NCBI GenBank assembly: GCA_021798635.1
Contig: JAJZGH010000023.1
Coordinates: 1 to 28,288, forward strand
Direction of reading: 5' to 3'
Source of the DNA: Planctomycetota bacterium
Lineage (GTDB): Bacteria; Planctomycetota; Phycisphaerae; WQYP01
DNA length: 28,288 bases
Shown: piece by piece, positions 5,861-15,700 of the stretch
Position numbering within the stretch: the stretch's first letter is position 1
How the letters are laid out: each line of letters opens with the position of its first letter
Program-made: the position numbers and the translations under genes
The notes under the pieces: generated by a model
The model's database searches: none
The model's input: only the letters and a program-made list of their open reading frames with translations
Told to the model about the DNA's origin: nothing

Positions 5861-8512
5861 ATGCAGGACAGTATGGCGGAAGAAAAGAAAAAGCAGTTGA
5901 GTAATCCCAAGCTGGGCGATCATGACCCCGTTGAGGGTGACGCATCTCAGATGGCTGATGAATCCGGCGAAACAACCGCCAGTATCTCAGGACCGATGCT
6001 GCATCAGGTGCGGATTCCGGAAATTATTGCCGTGTTGCCCGTGCGGGATGCGGTGGCGTTTCCCGGAGCGGTTATTCCTTTGAGCATCGGACGGGATAAA
6101 AGCCGGCGCCTGCTTGATGATGTGATGCCCGGCGAGAAAATTCTCGGCGTGCTGACGCAAAAAAATGAAAATGTTGAAAACCCCCAGGCCGGAGATATGC
6201 ACGCGGTAGGAACCGTGGCGATTGTGTTAAAAATGCTGCGCCCGGCCGATGGACAGCAGAGTATTGTTGTCCATGGTCTGGTGCGCTTTCGCGTGCTGGA
6301 ATTTGTGCAGCAGGAACCCTACCTGAAAGCGCGCGTGGAAGCTCTGCCTGATGCCCCGGATAACGTCAGTCCGGAAACGGAACTGCTGGTTGCAAGCGTC
6401 CGGCAGGCCGCCAAACGGATGATTGAACTGTCGCCCAACATACCCGATGAAGCGGCGGCTATTCTCGGAGATATTGATTCTCCATCCACGCTGGCGGATT
6501 TTCTGGCGGCAAATCTGCATGACTCGGTTGAGGACAAGTTGGCGTTGCTGGAAGAAACCGATGTCGTCAGGCGTCTGATCATGGTCCGCCAAAAACTCGC
6601 CACGCGCATAGAACTTCTGGAGCTTGAAGAGAAACTTCAATCGCAGGTGCGTTCCAGTATTGACAAAAATCAGCGGCACTATTTTCTTCAGGAACAATTG
6701 AAGGCGATACAGAAAGAACTCGGGCAGGCTGATGAACAAAGCCAGGAACTCTCTGATCTTAAGAAGCGAATTGACGAAGCCAAAGTGCCGGAGGTGGTGA
6801 AAAAAGAGACCGATCGTGAATTGGCACGTCTGGCGGCGGTACCGCAGGCATCTCCGGAATATGGCGTGATAAGGTCGTTTCTGGAGACCGTGGCGGAGTT
6901 GCCATGGAGCAAATCCACGCAGGATGATCTGGATATTAGTCGGGCACGGACGATTCTGGATCGCGATCATTATGATCTTGAAAAAATTAAAAAGCGCATC
7001 GTTGAATTTCTGGCGGTCCGCAAGCTCAATCCTGCGGGTCGCGGACCGATTTTATGTTTTCTTGGGCCGCCGGGAGTGGGAAAAACCAGCCTCGGCAAAT
7101 CCATCGCTGAATCATTGGGGCGAAAGTTTGTGCGCATGAGCCTCGGCGGCGTGCGCGATGAGGCTGATATTCGCGGCCACCGTCGCACCTATGTCGGTTC
7201 CATGCCCGGACGTATTATTCAGGAACTGCGGAAGGTGGGTACCAACAATCCGGTGATGATGCTGGATGAAGTGGATAAACTCGGAGCGGATTTCCGGGGT
7301 GATCCATCGGCGGCACTGCTGGAAGTGCTGGACCCGCAGCAGAATAACACCTTTCAGGACCATTACCTGGGCGTCCCCTTTGATTTAAGTAATATCATAT
7401 TTATATGTACCGCCAATTATATGGAGCCGGTTCCGCCCGCCCTGCGCGACCGCATGGAGGTTATTGAAATTCCCGGTTATACCCAGCAGGATAAACTGCT
7501 TATCGCGCGAAAATATCTGGTTCCGCGCCAACTCAAGGAAAATGGTATTACGCGCAAAGACTGTGAAATTCCGACCGCCGCACTTGAGGCGATCATCGAC
7601 CGTTATACCCGTGAAGCGGGGGTGCGGAATCTGGAGCGTACCATCGGCTCGGTCATGCGCGGTGTGGCGGCAACGCTCGTGGGTGCTGCGGAAAAGCCTC
7701 CAAAAGCCGGGAGAGGCAGGAAACACCTCGATAAATCCGATCCGGTCAAAGCCGCTTCTCCACAGCTGAAAATTGGCCGAATAATCGTGAAGACCGAGGA
7801 CCTCGCGAAGTACCTGGGACCCCCGATATTTGAAAGCGAAGTGGCCCTGCGCACGGCAACTCCCGGCGTGGCCACCGGCCTGGCGTACACGCCCGCCGGG
7901 GGAGATATATTATTTGTTGAGGCCACGCGGATGCCCGGCAAAGGCCGGATGAGGCTTACCGGGCAAATTGGTAACGTGATGCGGGAATCGGCGCATGCCG
8001 CCTATTCACTGCTGAAAAATAATGCGGAAAAGCTGGACATAGTGCCGGCAATTTTCCGTGATATTGATGTGCATGTACATGTGCCGGCGGGGGCCGTTCC
8101 CAAAGACGGCCCATCCGCCGGGGTAGCCATGTATACCGCCCTGGCGTCACTTTTTATCAATAAAGCGGTGCGACCGGACGTGGCCATGACCGGTGAAATT
8201 ACCCTGCGCGGCCTGGTATTACCCATCGGGGGGGTGAAGGAAAAAGTGATTGCGGCCCAACATGCCGGGATCAAAACCGTCATTCTGCCGCAGCGCAATG
8301 AAAAGAATCTGCAGGAAATCCGGCAGCAGTTGAAAAAAGATATGAAGTTTGTTTTCGTCAAGACGGTTGATGAAGTTCTGGCCGCAGCACTTAAAAATGG
8401 CGGCATTTCGGAATCGCCTGACGCTACCGTGGTGAAAAGCAATGGATTAACGCATAAGCCTAAGCGGCCACGGGTGCTGGTTCCCCTTGTTATGGAGAAG
8501 CCAGTGCAATGA
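5861..8512 (+). CDS. lon: ATP-dependent protease La (Lon)
   Basis: Cytosolic AAA+ serine protease that degrades misfolded and regulatory proteins. Of 883 residues, 1-50 are a charged, probably disordered leader; the substrate-binding LON domain starts around 52 (RIPEIIAVLPVRDAVAFPG); the coiled region lies near 240-310; Walker A GPPGVGKT is at 402-409 and Walker B MMLDEVDK near 466-473; a basic low-complexity linker at about 610-635 precedes the protease domain. The catalytic dyad is Ser752 (in KDGPSAGVAM) and Lys795 (second Lys of GGVKEK). A second in-frame ATG at 5873 has AGGA four bases before it and could be the true start; either way the domains are complete. lipB overlaps the stop by 4 bp. 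Confidence 0.97.
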   Translation: MQDSMAEEKKKQLSNPKLGDHDPVEGDASQMADESGETTASISGPMLHQVRIPEIIAVLPVRDAVAFPGAVIPLSIGRDKSRRLLDDVMPGEKILGVLTQKNENVENPQAGDMHAVGTVAIVLKMLRPADGQQSIVVHGLVRFRVLEFVQQEPYLKARVEALPDAPDNVSPETELLVASVRQAAKRMIELSPNIPDEAAAILGDIDSPSTLADFLAANLHDSVEDKLALLEETDVVRRLIMVRQKLATRIELLELEEKLQSQVRSSIDKNQRHYFLQEQLKAIQKELGQADEQSQELSDLKKRIDEAKVPEVVKKETDRELARLAAVPQASPEYGVIRSFLETVAELPWSKSTQDDLDISRARTILDRDHYDLEKIKKRIVEFLAVRKLNPAGRGPILCFLGPPGVGKTSLGKSIAESLGRKFVRMSLGGVRDEADIRGHRRTYVGSMPGRIIQELRKVGTNNPVMMLDEVDKLGADFRGDPSAALLEVLDPQQNNTFQDHYLGVPFDLSNIIFICTANYMEPVPPALRDRMEVIEIPGYTQQDKLLIARKYLVPRQLKENGITRKDCEIPTAALEAIIDRYTREAGVRNLERTIGSVMRGVAATLVGAAEKPPKAGRGRKHLDKSDPVKAASPQLKIGRIIVKTEDLAKYLGPPIFESEVALRTATPGVATGLAYTPAGGDILFVEATRMPGKGRMRLTGQIGNVMRESAHAAYSLLKNNAEKLDIVPAIFRDIDVHVHVPAGAVPKDGPSAGVAMYTALASLFINKAVRPDVAMTGEITLRGLVLPIGGVKEKVIAAQHAGIKTVILPQRNEKNLQEIRQQLKKDMKFVFVKTVDEVLAAALKNGGISESPDATVVKSNGLTHKPKRPRVLVPLVMEKPVQ

Positions 8513-9258
8513 GTGAGGAAAAATCCATTGCGACCGGCGTCGGAAAAAGCCTGGGGGTAGCAGTGGATGGCCGGCCACACTCGACAGGCGTGCCGCTGAT
8601 TGCCATGGACCTGGGGGTCATGGACTATCGCACCGCGTGGAATGTTCAATTGCAATGGCATGAAAAAGTGCTCAAAGGGTCATGTTCTGGCGGCGTTCTG
8701 CTGGTGGTGGAGCATCCGCCGGTTATTACAATCGGGCGGCATCCCGGCGCGTCAGAGCATCTGCTGGCGGATACCCGAGCGCTTGCCCAGCGCGGTGTGG
8801 CTGTGGAATCCACTGATCGGGGCGGAGATATTACCTTCCATGGTCCGGGGCAACTGGTTCTTTATCCAATCATTCCTCTGAACTATTACAAGTTACGAAT
8901 ACATGACTACATGCGATTACTGGAAGAAGCGGTGATACATACCCTGGCCGCCATGCAGTTAACCGCAACGCGGGAAGCAGGTGCCACCGGCGTCTGGGTG
9001 AAATCCAAACGCGGCGGCCCGGACGGATTGGCGAAGATCTGTGCCATCGGCATCAAACTGCGGCGCTGGATCACGCTGCATGGACTGGCTCTGAATGTGA
9101 CGACGGATCTTGGCTTTTTTGAGTTGATAAACCCCTGTGGACTCTCTCGGCCAGTGACCTCGCTTGCGGCGGAACTTGTTACATCATGCCCGACCGTGGA
9201 ATACGTCAAAATTCAGTTAATTCGCGAATTATCCGCCTTGCTTGGTCATTTGCCATGA
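8509..9258 (+). CDS. lipB: Octanoyl-[acyl carrier protein] transferase (lipoate biosynthesis)
   Basis: Moves the octanoyl group from octanoyl-ACP to a lysine of lipoyl domains (pyruvate and 2-oxoglutarate dehydrogenases, GcvH), the first step of endogenous lipoate synthesis. The 249-aa protein shows RGGDITFHGPGQLVLYP (104-120), the catalytic lysine in GLAKICAIGIKL (Lys176) and the catalytic cysteine in INPCGL (Cys210), the three diagnostic blocks. The first ~28 residues precede the family core and are variable. ATG overlaps the lon stop in an ATGA arrangement, so translation is probably coupled. lipA is not in the window. Linking lipB to lon is unusual, and may be operon convenience rather than a functional tie. 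Confidence 0.96.
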   Translation: MSEEKSIATGVGKSLGVAVDGRPHSTGVPLIAMDLGVMDYRTAWNVQLQWHEKVLKGSCSGGVLLVVEHPPVITIGRHPGASEHLLADTRALAQRGVAVESTDRGGDITFHGPGQLVLYPIIPLNYYKLRIHDYMRLLEEAVIHTLAAMQLTATREAGATGVWVKSKRGGPDGLAKICAIGIKLRRWITLHGLALNVTTDLGFFELINPCGLSRPVTSLAAELVTSCPTVEYVKIQLIRELSALLGHLP

Positions 9259-9271
9259 ATTCCGATATAAT
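9243..9271 (+). promoter_or_regulatory. Promoter of typA, inside the lipB end
   Basis: TGGTCA (9243-9248, 4/6) and a perfect TATAAT (9266-9271) are 17 bp apart. The leader before typA would be about 115 nt and contains CCGCC/GGCGG (9320-9324, 9328-9332) and GGCGGCT/AGCTGCC (9340-9346, 9354-9360, 6 of 7 pairs) hairpins. Confidence 0.5.
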
Positions 9272-9391
9272 GAGGGTCTTTGGCATTGTGGCCGCGTGAG
9301 GGTCACATAAGCGCTGTAACCGCCCAAGGCGGAGTGGACGGCGGCTGGCATATAGCTGCCGGATAAACCTTGAATTATTGGAATCTCTATC

Positions 9392-11248
9392 ATGAAACGC
9401 CGAGATGAATTACGAAATATCGCCATTATCGCCCACGTTGACCACGGCAAGACTACATTGGTGGACGCCCTGTTACGGCAATCCGGCATGTTTCGCACCG
9501 GGCAAATGTCGGAAGACACACTGATTTTGGACAACAACCCGCTGGAACGGGAACGCGGTATTACCATCCTGGCTAAGAATGTGGCGATGAACTATGTTGA
9601 TTCCACGGGCGTTATGCGGAAGATTAACATTATTGACACGCCCGGCCACGCCGATTTCGGCGGGGAAGTGGAGCGCGTGCTGAAAATGGCCGATGGCGTG
9701 CTGCTGCTGGTCGACGCTTTTGAAGGCCCCATGCCGCAAACCCGCTTTGTGCTCAAGAAGGCCTTTCACTATCACATCAAGCCAATCGTGGTTATCAACA
9801 AGATCGACCGCGTGGATTCGCGGCCCGATGAAGTGCTCAATGAAATCTTCGATCTGTTTGTGGAACTTGAGGCGGATGATGACGCCCTTGATTTCCCGGT
9901 TATTTACGCTTCCGGTCGCGCGGGGTTTGCACGCCTTGAAGCCGCTGACAGCAATATGGATATGCGTCCGCTGATGGAAACCATTGTCAAGAAAATTCCC
10001 GGCCCGGTGGCTGATCTGGAAAAGCCCCTGCAAATGCAGATTACAAACATTGACTACAACGAATACGTCGGCCGCATCGGTATTGGCCGTGTGTTCAACG
10101 GTTATTTGCGTAAGGGCGAAAAAATTGCGCTGCTAAAACGCGATGGTAAAAATGAAGCCCACACCATCACGGAACTGTATCTGTTTGCAGGCTTGGGACG
10201 GGAAAAAGCCGAACACGTGGAAGCCGGAGATATTTGCGCCGTCGTGGGCATTGAAGATGTGGATATCGGCGATACGATCGCGGCGGCGGAACATCCTGTG
10301 GCGTTGCCGCTGATTGATGTCGATGAACCCACCCTAAGCATGATTTTCAGCGTTAATGATTCGCCGTTTGCCGGACGTGAGGGCAAATTTATCACCAGCC
10401 GTAACGTCCGTGATCGGCTGTATCGTGAACTGCAAAGCAACGTAGCATTGCGGGTGGAAGATACCTCTTCAGCTGATTCGCTGCGGGTTAGCGGTCGCGG
10501 GTTGTTGCACCTGGGGGTGCTCCTGGAAAACATGCGCCGCGAAGGCTACGAACTTCAGGTCAGCAAGCCGAAGGTAATCTTCAAGGAACTCAACGGCCAC
10601 AAGTGCGAGCCGGTGGAAAATCTGGTCATTGACGTTCCGCAACAGCATGTTGGCTCGGTCATGGAAGCTATCGGCAACCGGCGCGGCGAACTGGTGCGCA
10701 TGGACACCAAGGGCAATATGACGCACCTGGAATTCACCATCCCCGCGCGCGGGCTGATCGGGTTGCGGACGCGCCTTTTGAACGCCACGCAGGGCGAAGC
10801 GGTCATGCATCACACATTTCATGATTATCAGTTTATCCGCGGAGCCTTGCCGGGGCGGCAGAATGGCGTGATGGTCAGCATGGAACTTGGCACCACCAAT
10901 GCGTATGCCCTTGATACCCTGCAGGATCGCGGCGTCATGTTCGTGAAGCCCGGCGATGAAGTCTATGAAGGCATGGTCGTCGGTGAATACAATAAAGACA
11001 CGGATATTACCGTCAATGTGTGTCGCGAAAAGAAACTCTCCAACATGCGCACCACGTCCAGTGACAAAAACATTATCCTCAAGCCACCCCGGGATATGTC
11101 CTTGGAAATCGCGCTGGAATATATTGAAGATGATGAACTTGTTGAAATTACCCCCCAGACCATTCGTCTAAGAAAGCGTTATCTCAAGGAGAATGATCGC
11201 AAGCGCATGGGGCGATCCGATGCAGCAATGGAAGCGGTTTCCGGATGA
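9392..11248 (+). CDS. typA: Ribosome-associated GTPase TypA/BipA
   Basis: Translational GTPase related to EF-G/LepA that helps 50S assembly and growth under cold and other stress. The 618-aa length fits. G1 AHVDHGKT is at residues 14-21, the switch I block RERGITI at 53-59, G3 DTPGHADF at 82-89 and G4 NKID at 136-139. The EF-G-like domains follow, with [22 protein letters not shown] and the BipA-specific C-terminal domain ([15 protein letters not shown], then [16 protein letters not shown]). The downstream PHP gene overlaps the stop by 4 bp. The leader has potential stem-loops (see its promoter entry). Confidence 0.97.
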   Translation: MKRRDELRNIAIIAHVDHGKTTLVDALLRQSGMFRTGQMSEDTLILDNNPLERERGITILAKNVAMNYVDSTGVMRKINIIDTPGHADFGGEVERVLKMADGVLLLVDAFEGPMPQTRFVLKKAFHYHIKPIVVINKIDRVDSRPDEVLNEIFDLFVELEADDDALDFPVIYASGRAGFARLEAADSNMDMRPLMETIVKKIPGPVADLEKPLQMQITNIDYNEYVGRIGIGRVFNGYLRKGEKIALLKRDGKNEAHTITELYLFAGLGREKAEHVEAGDICAVVGIEDVDIGDTIAAAEHPVALPLIDVDEPTLSMIFSVNDSPFAGREGKFITSRNVRDRLYRELQSNVALRVEDTSSADSLRVSGRGLLHLGVLLENMRREGYELQVSKPKVIFKELNGHKCEPVENLVIDVPQQHVGSVMEAIGNRRGELVRMDTKGNMTHLEFTIPARGLIGLRTRLLNATQGEAVMHHTFHDYQFIRGALPGRQNGVMVSMELGTTNAYALDTLQDRGVMFVKPGDEVYEGMVVGEYNKDTDITVNVCREKKLSNMRTTSSDKNIILKPPRDMSLEIALEYIEDDELVEITPQTIRLRKRYLKENDRKRMGRSDAAMEAVSG

Positions 11249-12006
11249 TCGGCCGGCGTATGGGATTGTGGTCGAAGTACAGGAAATCAGCCGTGAGCCG
11301 AATCGATGTACATAATCATTATCTGCCCGGCATGGATGATGGCTGCCGCAGCTATTCCGACGCTTTGCCCTGTATAAAAGCGTTCATGGAAAAGGGATAC
11401 AACCGGTTTTTTCTTACTCCCCATACCGGTCCGACCGATATGTGCGACATCCGGCCCGAGGCCACGCTGGCGGCCATGGATGAATTTCGCCGGCAGATGC
11501 TTTCCGTCGGAATTACGGCGGAATTCCGCCCCGGTGGAGAATTAAGGCTGTCTCCCGAAATGGCTCGGTGGAGAGATACCACCGGCGTTCCTACCTTTGG
11601 AATGAACACACGCTATGTCCTGGCGGACCTGTGGGAGCCTGATTGGCCCGCGTGGGCAGACCAGTGTGTAGACTGGCTGCAGGTAAACGGATTTACTGTG
11701 ATTTTGGCCCACCCCGAACGCATGATGGTCATGCGGGAAAATCCCGATTTTATTCAAACATTGGCGAATCGCGGCGTATTGTTCCAGGGCAATCTGGGGC
11801 CACTGGGCGGCTCGGAGCCGGAACCCCAACGGCTTCTGGCTGAGCGCTTCCTGCAGGAGGGGCGATATTTTATGCTCGGTTCCGACTGCCACCGTTTTGC
11901 CCACGCCGGTGCCCGGCTTCAGGGTTTAGAACGCGCCAAAATTCTGGTGGGCGAGAAGATCCTTGATCAGCTCACCGTTGAAAATCCAGGCAAGCTCTGG
12001 GTGTGA
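11245..12006 (+). CDS. PHP-domain phosphoesterase, CpsB/YwqE-like
   Basis: Metal-dependent phosphoesterase of the PHP superfamily, closest in motifs to CpsB/YwqE tyrosine-protein phosphatases of capsule/exopolysaccharide control. Visible metal-binding blocks: DVHNHYLPGMDDG (D-x-H-x-H at about 21-25), LTPHT near residue 58, ILAHPER in the middle, and GSDCH near the C-terminus. The ATG used overlaps the typA stop by 4 bp, but the ~16 residues it adds are unlike the family, which starts just before DxHxH. GTG at 11293, with AGGA eight bases upstream, gives a better family start (237 aa). No tyrosine kinase or polysaccharide gene is in the window, so the substrate is unknown; a general PHP phosphatase is the alternative. 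Confidence 0.8.
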   Translation: MIGRRMGLWSKYRKSAVSRIDVHNHYLPGMDDGCRSYSDALPCIKAFMEKGYNRFFLTPHTGPTDMCDIRPEATLAAMDEFRRQMLSVGITAEFRPGGELRLSPEMARWRDTTGVPTFGMNTRYVLADLWEPDWPAWADQCVDWLQVNGFTVILAHPERMMVMRENPDFIQTLANRGVLFQGNLGPLGGSEPEPQRLLAERFLQEGRYFMLGSDCHRFAHAGARLQGLERAKILVGEKILDQLTVENPGKLWV

Positions 12007-12033
12007 CCCAAACGTCCCGACCCCACGGGGAAT

Positions 12034-12339
12034 TCAAGTGGTGAATCGACAGGAAATCTGAAAGCGAAGTCGATTGTTCGAACTGGCACCGCTGACCAGA
12101 TTCGTCCAGAATTCTTGATCAGCCTCGCTGATGCGCAGGCCTTTTTCTTTTTCTCCCCCGTCGAAAGGCTCAAATATCACTTTGTTCTGTTCGCGGCTTT
12201 GAGTAAATTGAACTTCAACGGAGCGATCAAAGCGTGTCAACCACGAATTAACGGGTTTGCCGCGACAATTCTGCCATAGGTTGGTGGTATCCGTCGCCAC
12301 CAGATAAAGCGGAGTGTCGGTTTCGATTTTCTTGGCCAT
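12034..12339 (-). CDS. Orphan 101-aa protein of unknown function
   Basis: I do not recognise this family. The start ATG at 12339 has AAGGAG about nine bases upstream and the frame is open for 101 codons, which with the structured upstream region supports a real gene. The product is hydrophilic, has no signal peptide or membrane segment, and contains one Trp-Gln-Asn-Cys stretch (LWQNCRGKPVNSWLTRFDR) and an acidic/basic patch EPFDGGEKEKG. It may be a small cytosolic soluble protein. It is convergent with the PHP gene and lies 363 bp downstream of the GGDEF-EAL gene on the same strand, with its own promoter candidate in between. Confidence 0.65.
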   Translation of the reverse strand: MAKKIETDTPLYLVATDTTNLWQNCRGKPVNSWLTRFDRSVEVQFTQSREQNKVIFEPFDGGEKEKGLRISEADQEFWTNLVSGASSNNRLRFQISCRFTT

Positions 12340-12373
12340 GGTGCAGGCTCCTTAAATATGTCAAAAACTCCGG

Positions 12374-12418
12374 GATACAGAAAAAAGATGCTGTACCAAC
12401 GGGATGCTTTCCTGTATC
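12374..12418. repeat. Inverted repeat in the leader of the orphan gene
   Basis: GATACAG (12374-12380) and CTGTATC (12412-12418) are perfect 7-bp arms with a 31-nt spacing. They fall in the transcribed leader predicted for the 101-aa gene. The spacer holds one copy of the ATGCTGTACCAA element (12388-12399) that recurs at 12443-12454 with one change. Confidence 0.55.
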
Positions 12419-12424
12419 GGTGCT

Positions 12425-12467
12425 ATTTAAGATAAAAAGGTAATGCTTTACCAAGTCCCTTTTTATC
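12425..12467 (-). promoter_or_regulatory. Promoter with overlapping perfect palindrome, orphan gene
   Basis: On the minus strand TTGGTA (12454-12449, 4/6) and TTAAAT (12430-12425, 4/6) are 18 bp apart. A perfect 10-bp inverted repeat, GATAAAAAGG (12431-12440) and CCTTTTTATC (12458-12467), brackets the -35 box and reaches the edge of the -10; nested inside is GGTAA/TTACC (12439-12443, 12448-12452). This is the layout of a repressor operator. A weak terminator hairpin for the upstream GGDEF-EAL gene is the alternative reading. Confidence 0.45.
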
Positions 12468-12701
12468 CCAGGCTGGTGTCACACAGCAAGCAGTTGGGCC
12501 GCCTTTTACCACATCTCATGCAGGCCTGTCTCTATTATAGCGGATTTTTATGGTAAAAGCTGCATGCTGCATTGTCGCTTCTTTTTTTCACAGCGACGGT
12601 TTATGCGAATTCGACCGAGAAGCGACGAGTCGCCGCACTGCTGCGATGGGGGGATATGGACCGAGCTTTGCCATCGGAGGGGGGCCTGGTCCGCGCTTCA
12701 C
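12468..12701. other. Gene-free spacer downstream of the GGDEF-EAL gene
   Basis: No gene recognised. It contains an 8-bp inverted pair TTTTACCA (12504-12511) and TGGTAAAA (12551-12558) that shares its core with the ACC-AA elements nearer the orphan gene, and a GTCGCT/AGCGAC pair around a T-run near 12575-12597. Confidence 0.5.
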
Positions 12702-15700
12702 CTATGAGACCGCAGCGGGAGTTGCTTCCTGTACACGGGGTGCCGGCTGAACATCCTCCAAGCGACGATCCGTAAGCAAAAATTGCGCAAACTGATCGGC
12801 CGGCACCGGCGGACTGAAGTAATATCCCTGCATGGCATGGCAACCCAGCAGCTTTAACAATGTCACTTGTTCAATTGTTTCCACACCTTCGGCGATGGTG
12901 CGTAATTGCAGATTGTCCGCCAGATCGACAATGGTATCCACCACCGCGAGGTCTTTCGGGTCATCCATCATATCGCGGATAAACGATCGATCTATTTTCA
13001 GTGTATCAATCGGGAATCGCGTGAGGTAGCTTAAGCTGGAGTATCCCGTGCCAAAGTCATCAAGGGAAAAGCGAATTCCGAGTTTCTTGATTTCCAGCAT
13101 ACGGTCGCGCAAGGCGTCGGTCTGCTGCATCAGCGTTCCTTCGGTGATTTCCAGCTCCAGCAGCGACGGGTCCACGCCCGTTTCCTTCAGAATGGTGCGA
13201 ACCGTATTTTCAAGCGAGGCCTCGCGGCATTGCAGACCGGAGAGATTCACCGCAATAGGAACCACCGGCAGACCCGCAAGCTGCCAGCGGCGATTTTGCT
13301 CGCAGGCGGTGCGCATAACCCATTCACCCAGGATAATGATTAAACCTTTTTCCTCGGCCAGGGGAATAAAGCGCAAGGGAGAAATCAGGCCGCGTTCAGG
13401 GTGCAGCCAGCGGATCAGGGCTTCGGCACTGATTATCCGACCTGTCTGCAGATTCACCACCGGCTGATAATGCAGCACAAACTGATCCAGTCGAATTGCT
13501 TCGCGCAGATCATTTTCCAGCCGTATGGACTCAACCGCCGCTTCGTGCATTTCAGGCGTATGGAATGTCGCACGGTTGCGGCCTTCTTTCTTCACTTCAT
13601 AAAGCGCTTCGTCCGCCGTCCGCAGCAGTACGCCGCTGTCCTTGCCGTCACGCGGAAACACGCTCATACCGATACTGCACGTAATGTGGAACGTATGACC
13701 CGCGATGACAAACGGTACAGTCATGGCTTCAATAATTTTCTGGGAAACCACCGCCACATCCTCGGGTGATTGCGGATCCGTTATCAGAACGATAAATTCG
13801 TCACCGCCCAGCCGTGCCAGGGTGTCTTCCGCGCGCAATGCACTGCGGATGCGCATGGCCGCACTTTGCAGAAGTTCGTCGCCAAAATCATGGCCCAGGG
13901 TATCGTTAACGGTCTTAAAATTATCCAAATCCAGAAAAAGTATCCCCACGAGGCTGTCGCGGCGCTGCGCTTCGCGAATGGACTGTTCAATGCGGTCAAT
14001 TAACAGCGTGCGGTTTGGCAAACCCGTCAGCGCGTCATGGAACGCCAGATAATGGATGCGCTCTTCGGCGGCCTTGCGTTCACTGACGTCGCGGAAAATG
14101 CTTAATATCAGGTGCCGACCCTGCAAGTCCACACGCGATTCAACGGCATCCGCGGGAAACGTGCGTTGATCTTTGCGGAGAATGGTCACATTGGAATCCA
14201 CGGTTCGACCCGTAACCAGAATTTTAACGTATCTGGCCAATATGTCCGATTGTTGATTTTTTGGAAACAGAGCTGTCGCGGGCATGCGCAAAAGTTCTTC
14301 ACGGGTGTAGCCCAGTTGATCCAACGCGCGACGGTTGGCTTCAATAATCCGTCCGTCGCTTTCGGAGAGGATGATCGCATCGCCGGCGGCTTCCATGACC
14401 ACGTGATAGCGTTGTTCGGAATCCCGCAGGGCCTGATCGGAAGCCTTACGAAAATCTTCGCGTGCTCTATCTTCAATCGCAAACGATACTCCGGTGGAAA
14501 TTTCCGTCAGCAAATCCGTGAACTGAGCGTCAAATCTCTCCTCGGCGGAACAATAAATCACAAGTACGCCAACGACCGTGCCATGGCGGATCAGCGGAAA
14601 GGCCGCCGCTGATTTCAAGCCCGCCTGAACCGCCTGGATTTCCCATTCACGCGAGGGTGATAAAAAATCCAGGCGATTGATGATCACCGGCTTACGCGTT
14701 GTTATGCAATTATCAAGAGGCTGGCAGCCGGCAGGCAATGAATTGTCATCGGTGCTAATGATGCGCTTTAAATAGGTGTTCACTGCGGGTCCGGCGCTGG
14801 CAGCGGGTATCAGATGGTTGGTGGCGGAATCAATTGTGACGATTGCCGCGAGATCGAAATGCCCCAGTCGCACCACAATCTGGCAAACCTCTGAAAACAG
14901 TTCTTCCTGTCGGCAATGATGGGCAACGAGTCGGTTGGTCTGGCTAAGCGCATCATATAAATCACGTATCTGGCGAACCCGCCCCTCTGCGGTACTGCGT
15001 TCGAGGATTGCGCCGATTAATGAGCGATACATGGAGAAAAATAAAAACGCCATGATTGCGGCAACCGCCACCGTTATACTCAGGCTGACCGCCAGCCAGA
15101 ATCTTAAGTTGGAAAGTCGGGCGGAGAACATGGTTTGCAGCCAGTGCATGGCCAGCGTTGACGCGCCGGAAATATTTTCTGCAATTTTGTCAGTAATAAA
15201 AAGCAAACGAGTCCGCGTATCCAGGTCAAGGTTGCCGGGCTTTTCCGAAAGGCTCATAAGATTTTGGCTAAGGTTCGGGAGCTGGGATATACGGGAGTCC
15301 ATAAGGGTCAGGAAATCGGGACGGGTTTGCATCGGCAAGCGCAGGGAATGCCGAATGGATCTGATTTGTCCCCAGCCAAGACGGGCAATTAGAAGGCGGA
15401 CGTCGTTACTTTGCGCGAACGCCTGGGCGGGGGTTTGCGGATTTTCAAGTAAGGCAATGCGGAGTTTTCCAAGATCAGCCAGCGCGTCGGGAATCTGCGT
15501 GCGGACAACTTCTATTACGCCTAGAGTGCGCGGATCGTGATCATGCCGCAGTTGGGCATAATCAGAGGCAATCAACGCGATATTCCAGATATGCGATAAT
15601 TCACGTGTGTATTGCGGTACTAAAAGCCGCGGCGGCAGCGAGCGATCGGCGGTTTTGAGGCTGTCCCAATTCTTAATGATGGAATTCCATAACCCGCTGA

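Noticed and set aside
12550..12775. Plus-strand open frames overlapping the end of the GGDEF-EAL gene, one with a hydrophobic start
   Set aside because: They lie largely antisense to the clear coding end of the GGDEF-EAL protein, lack a ribosome binding site and show no motif.
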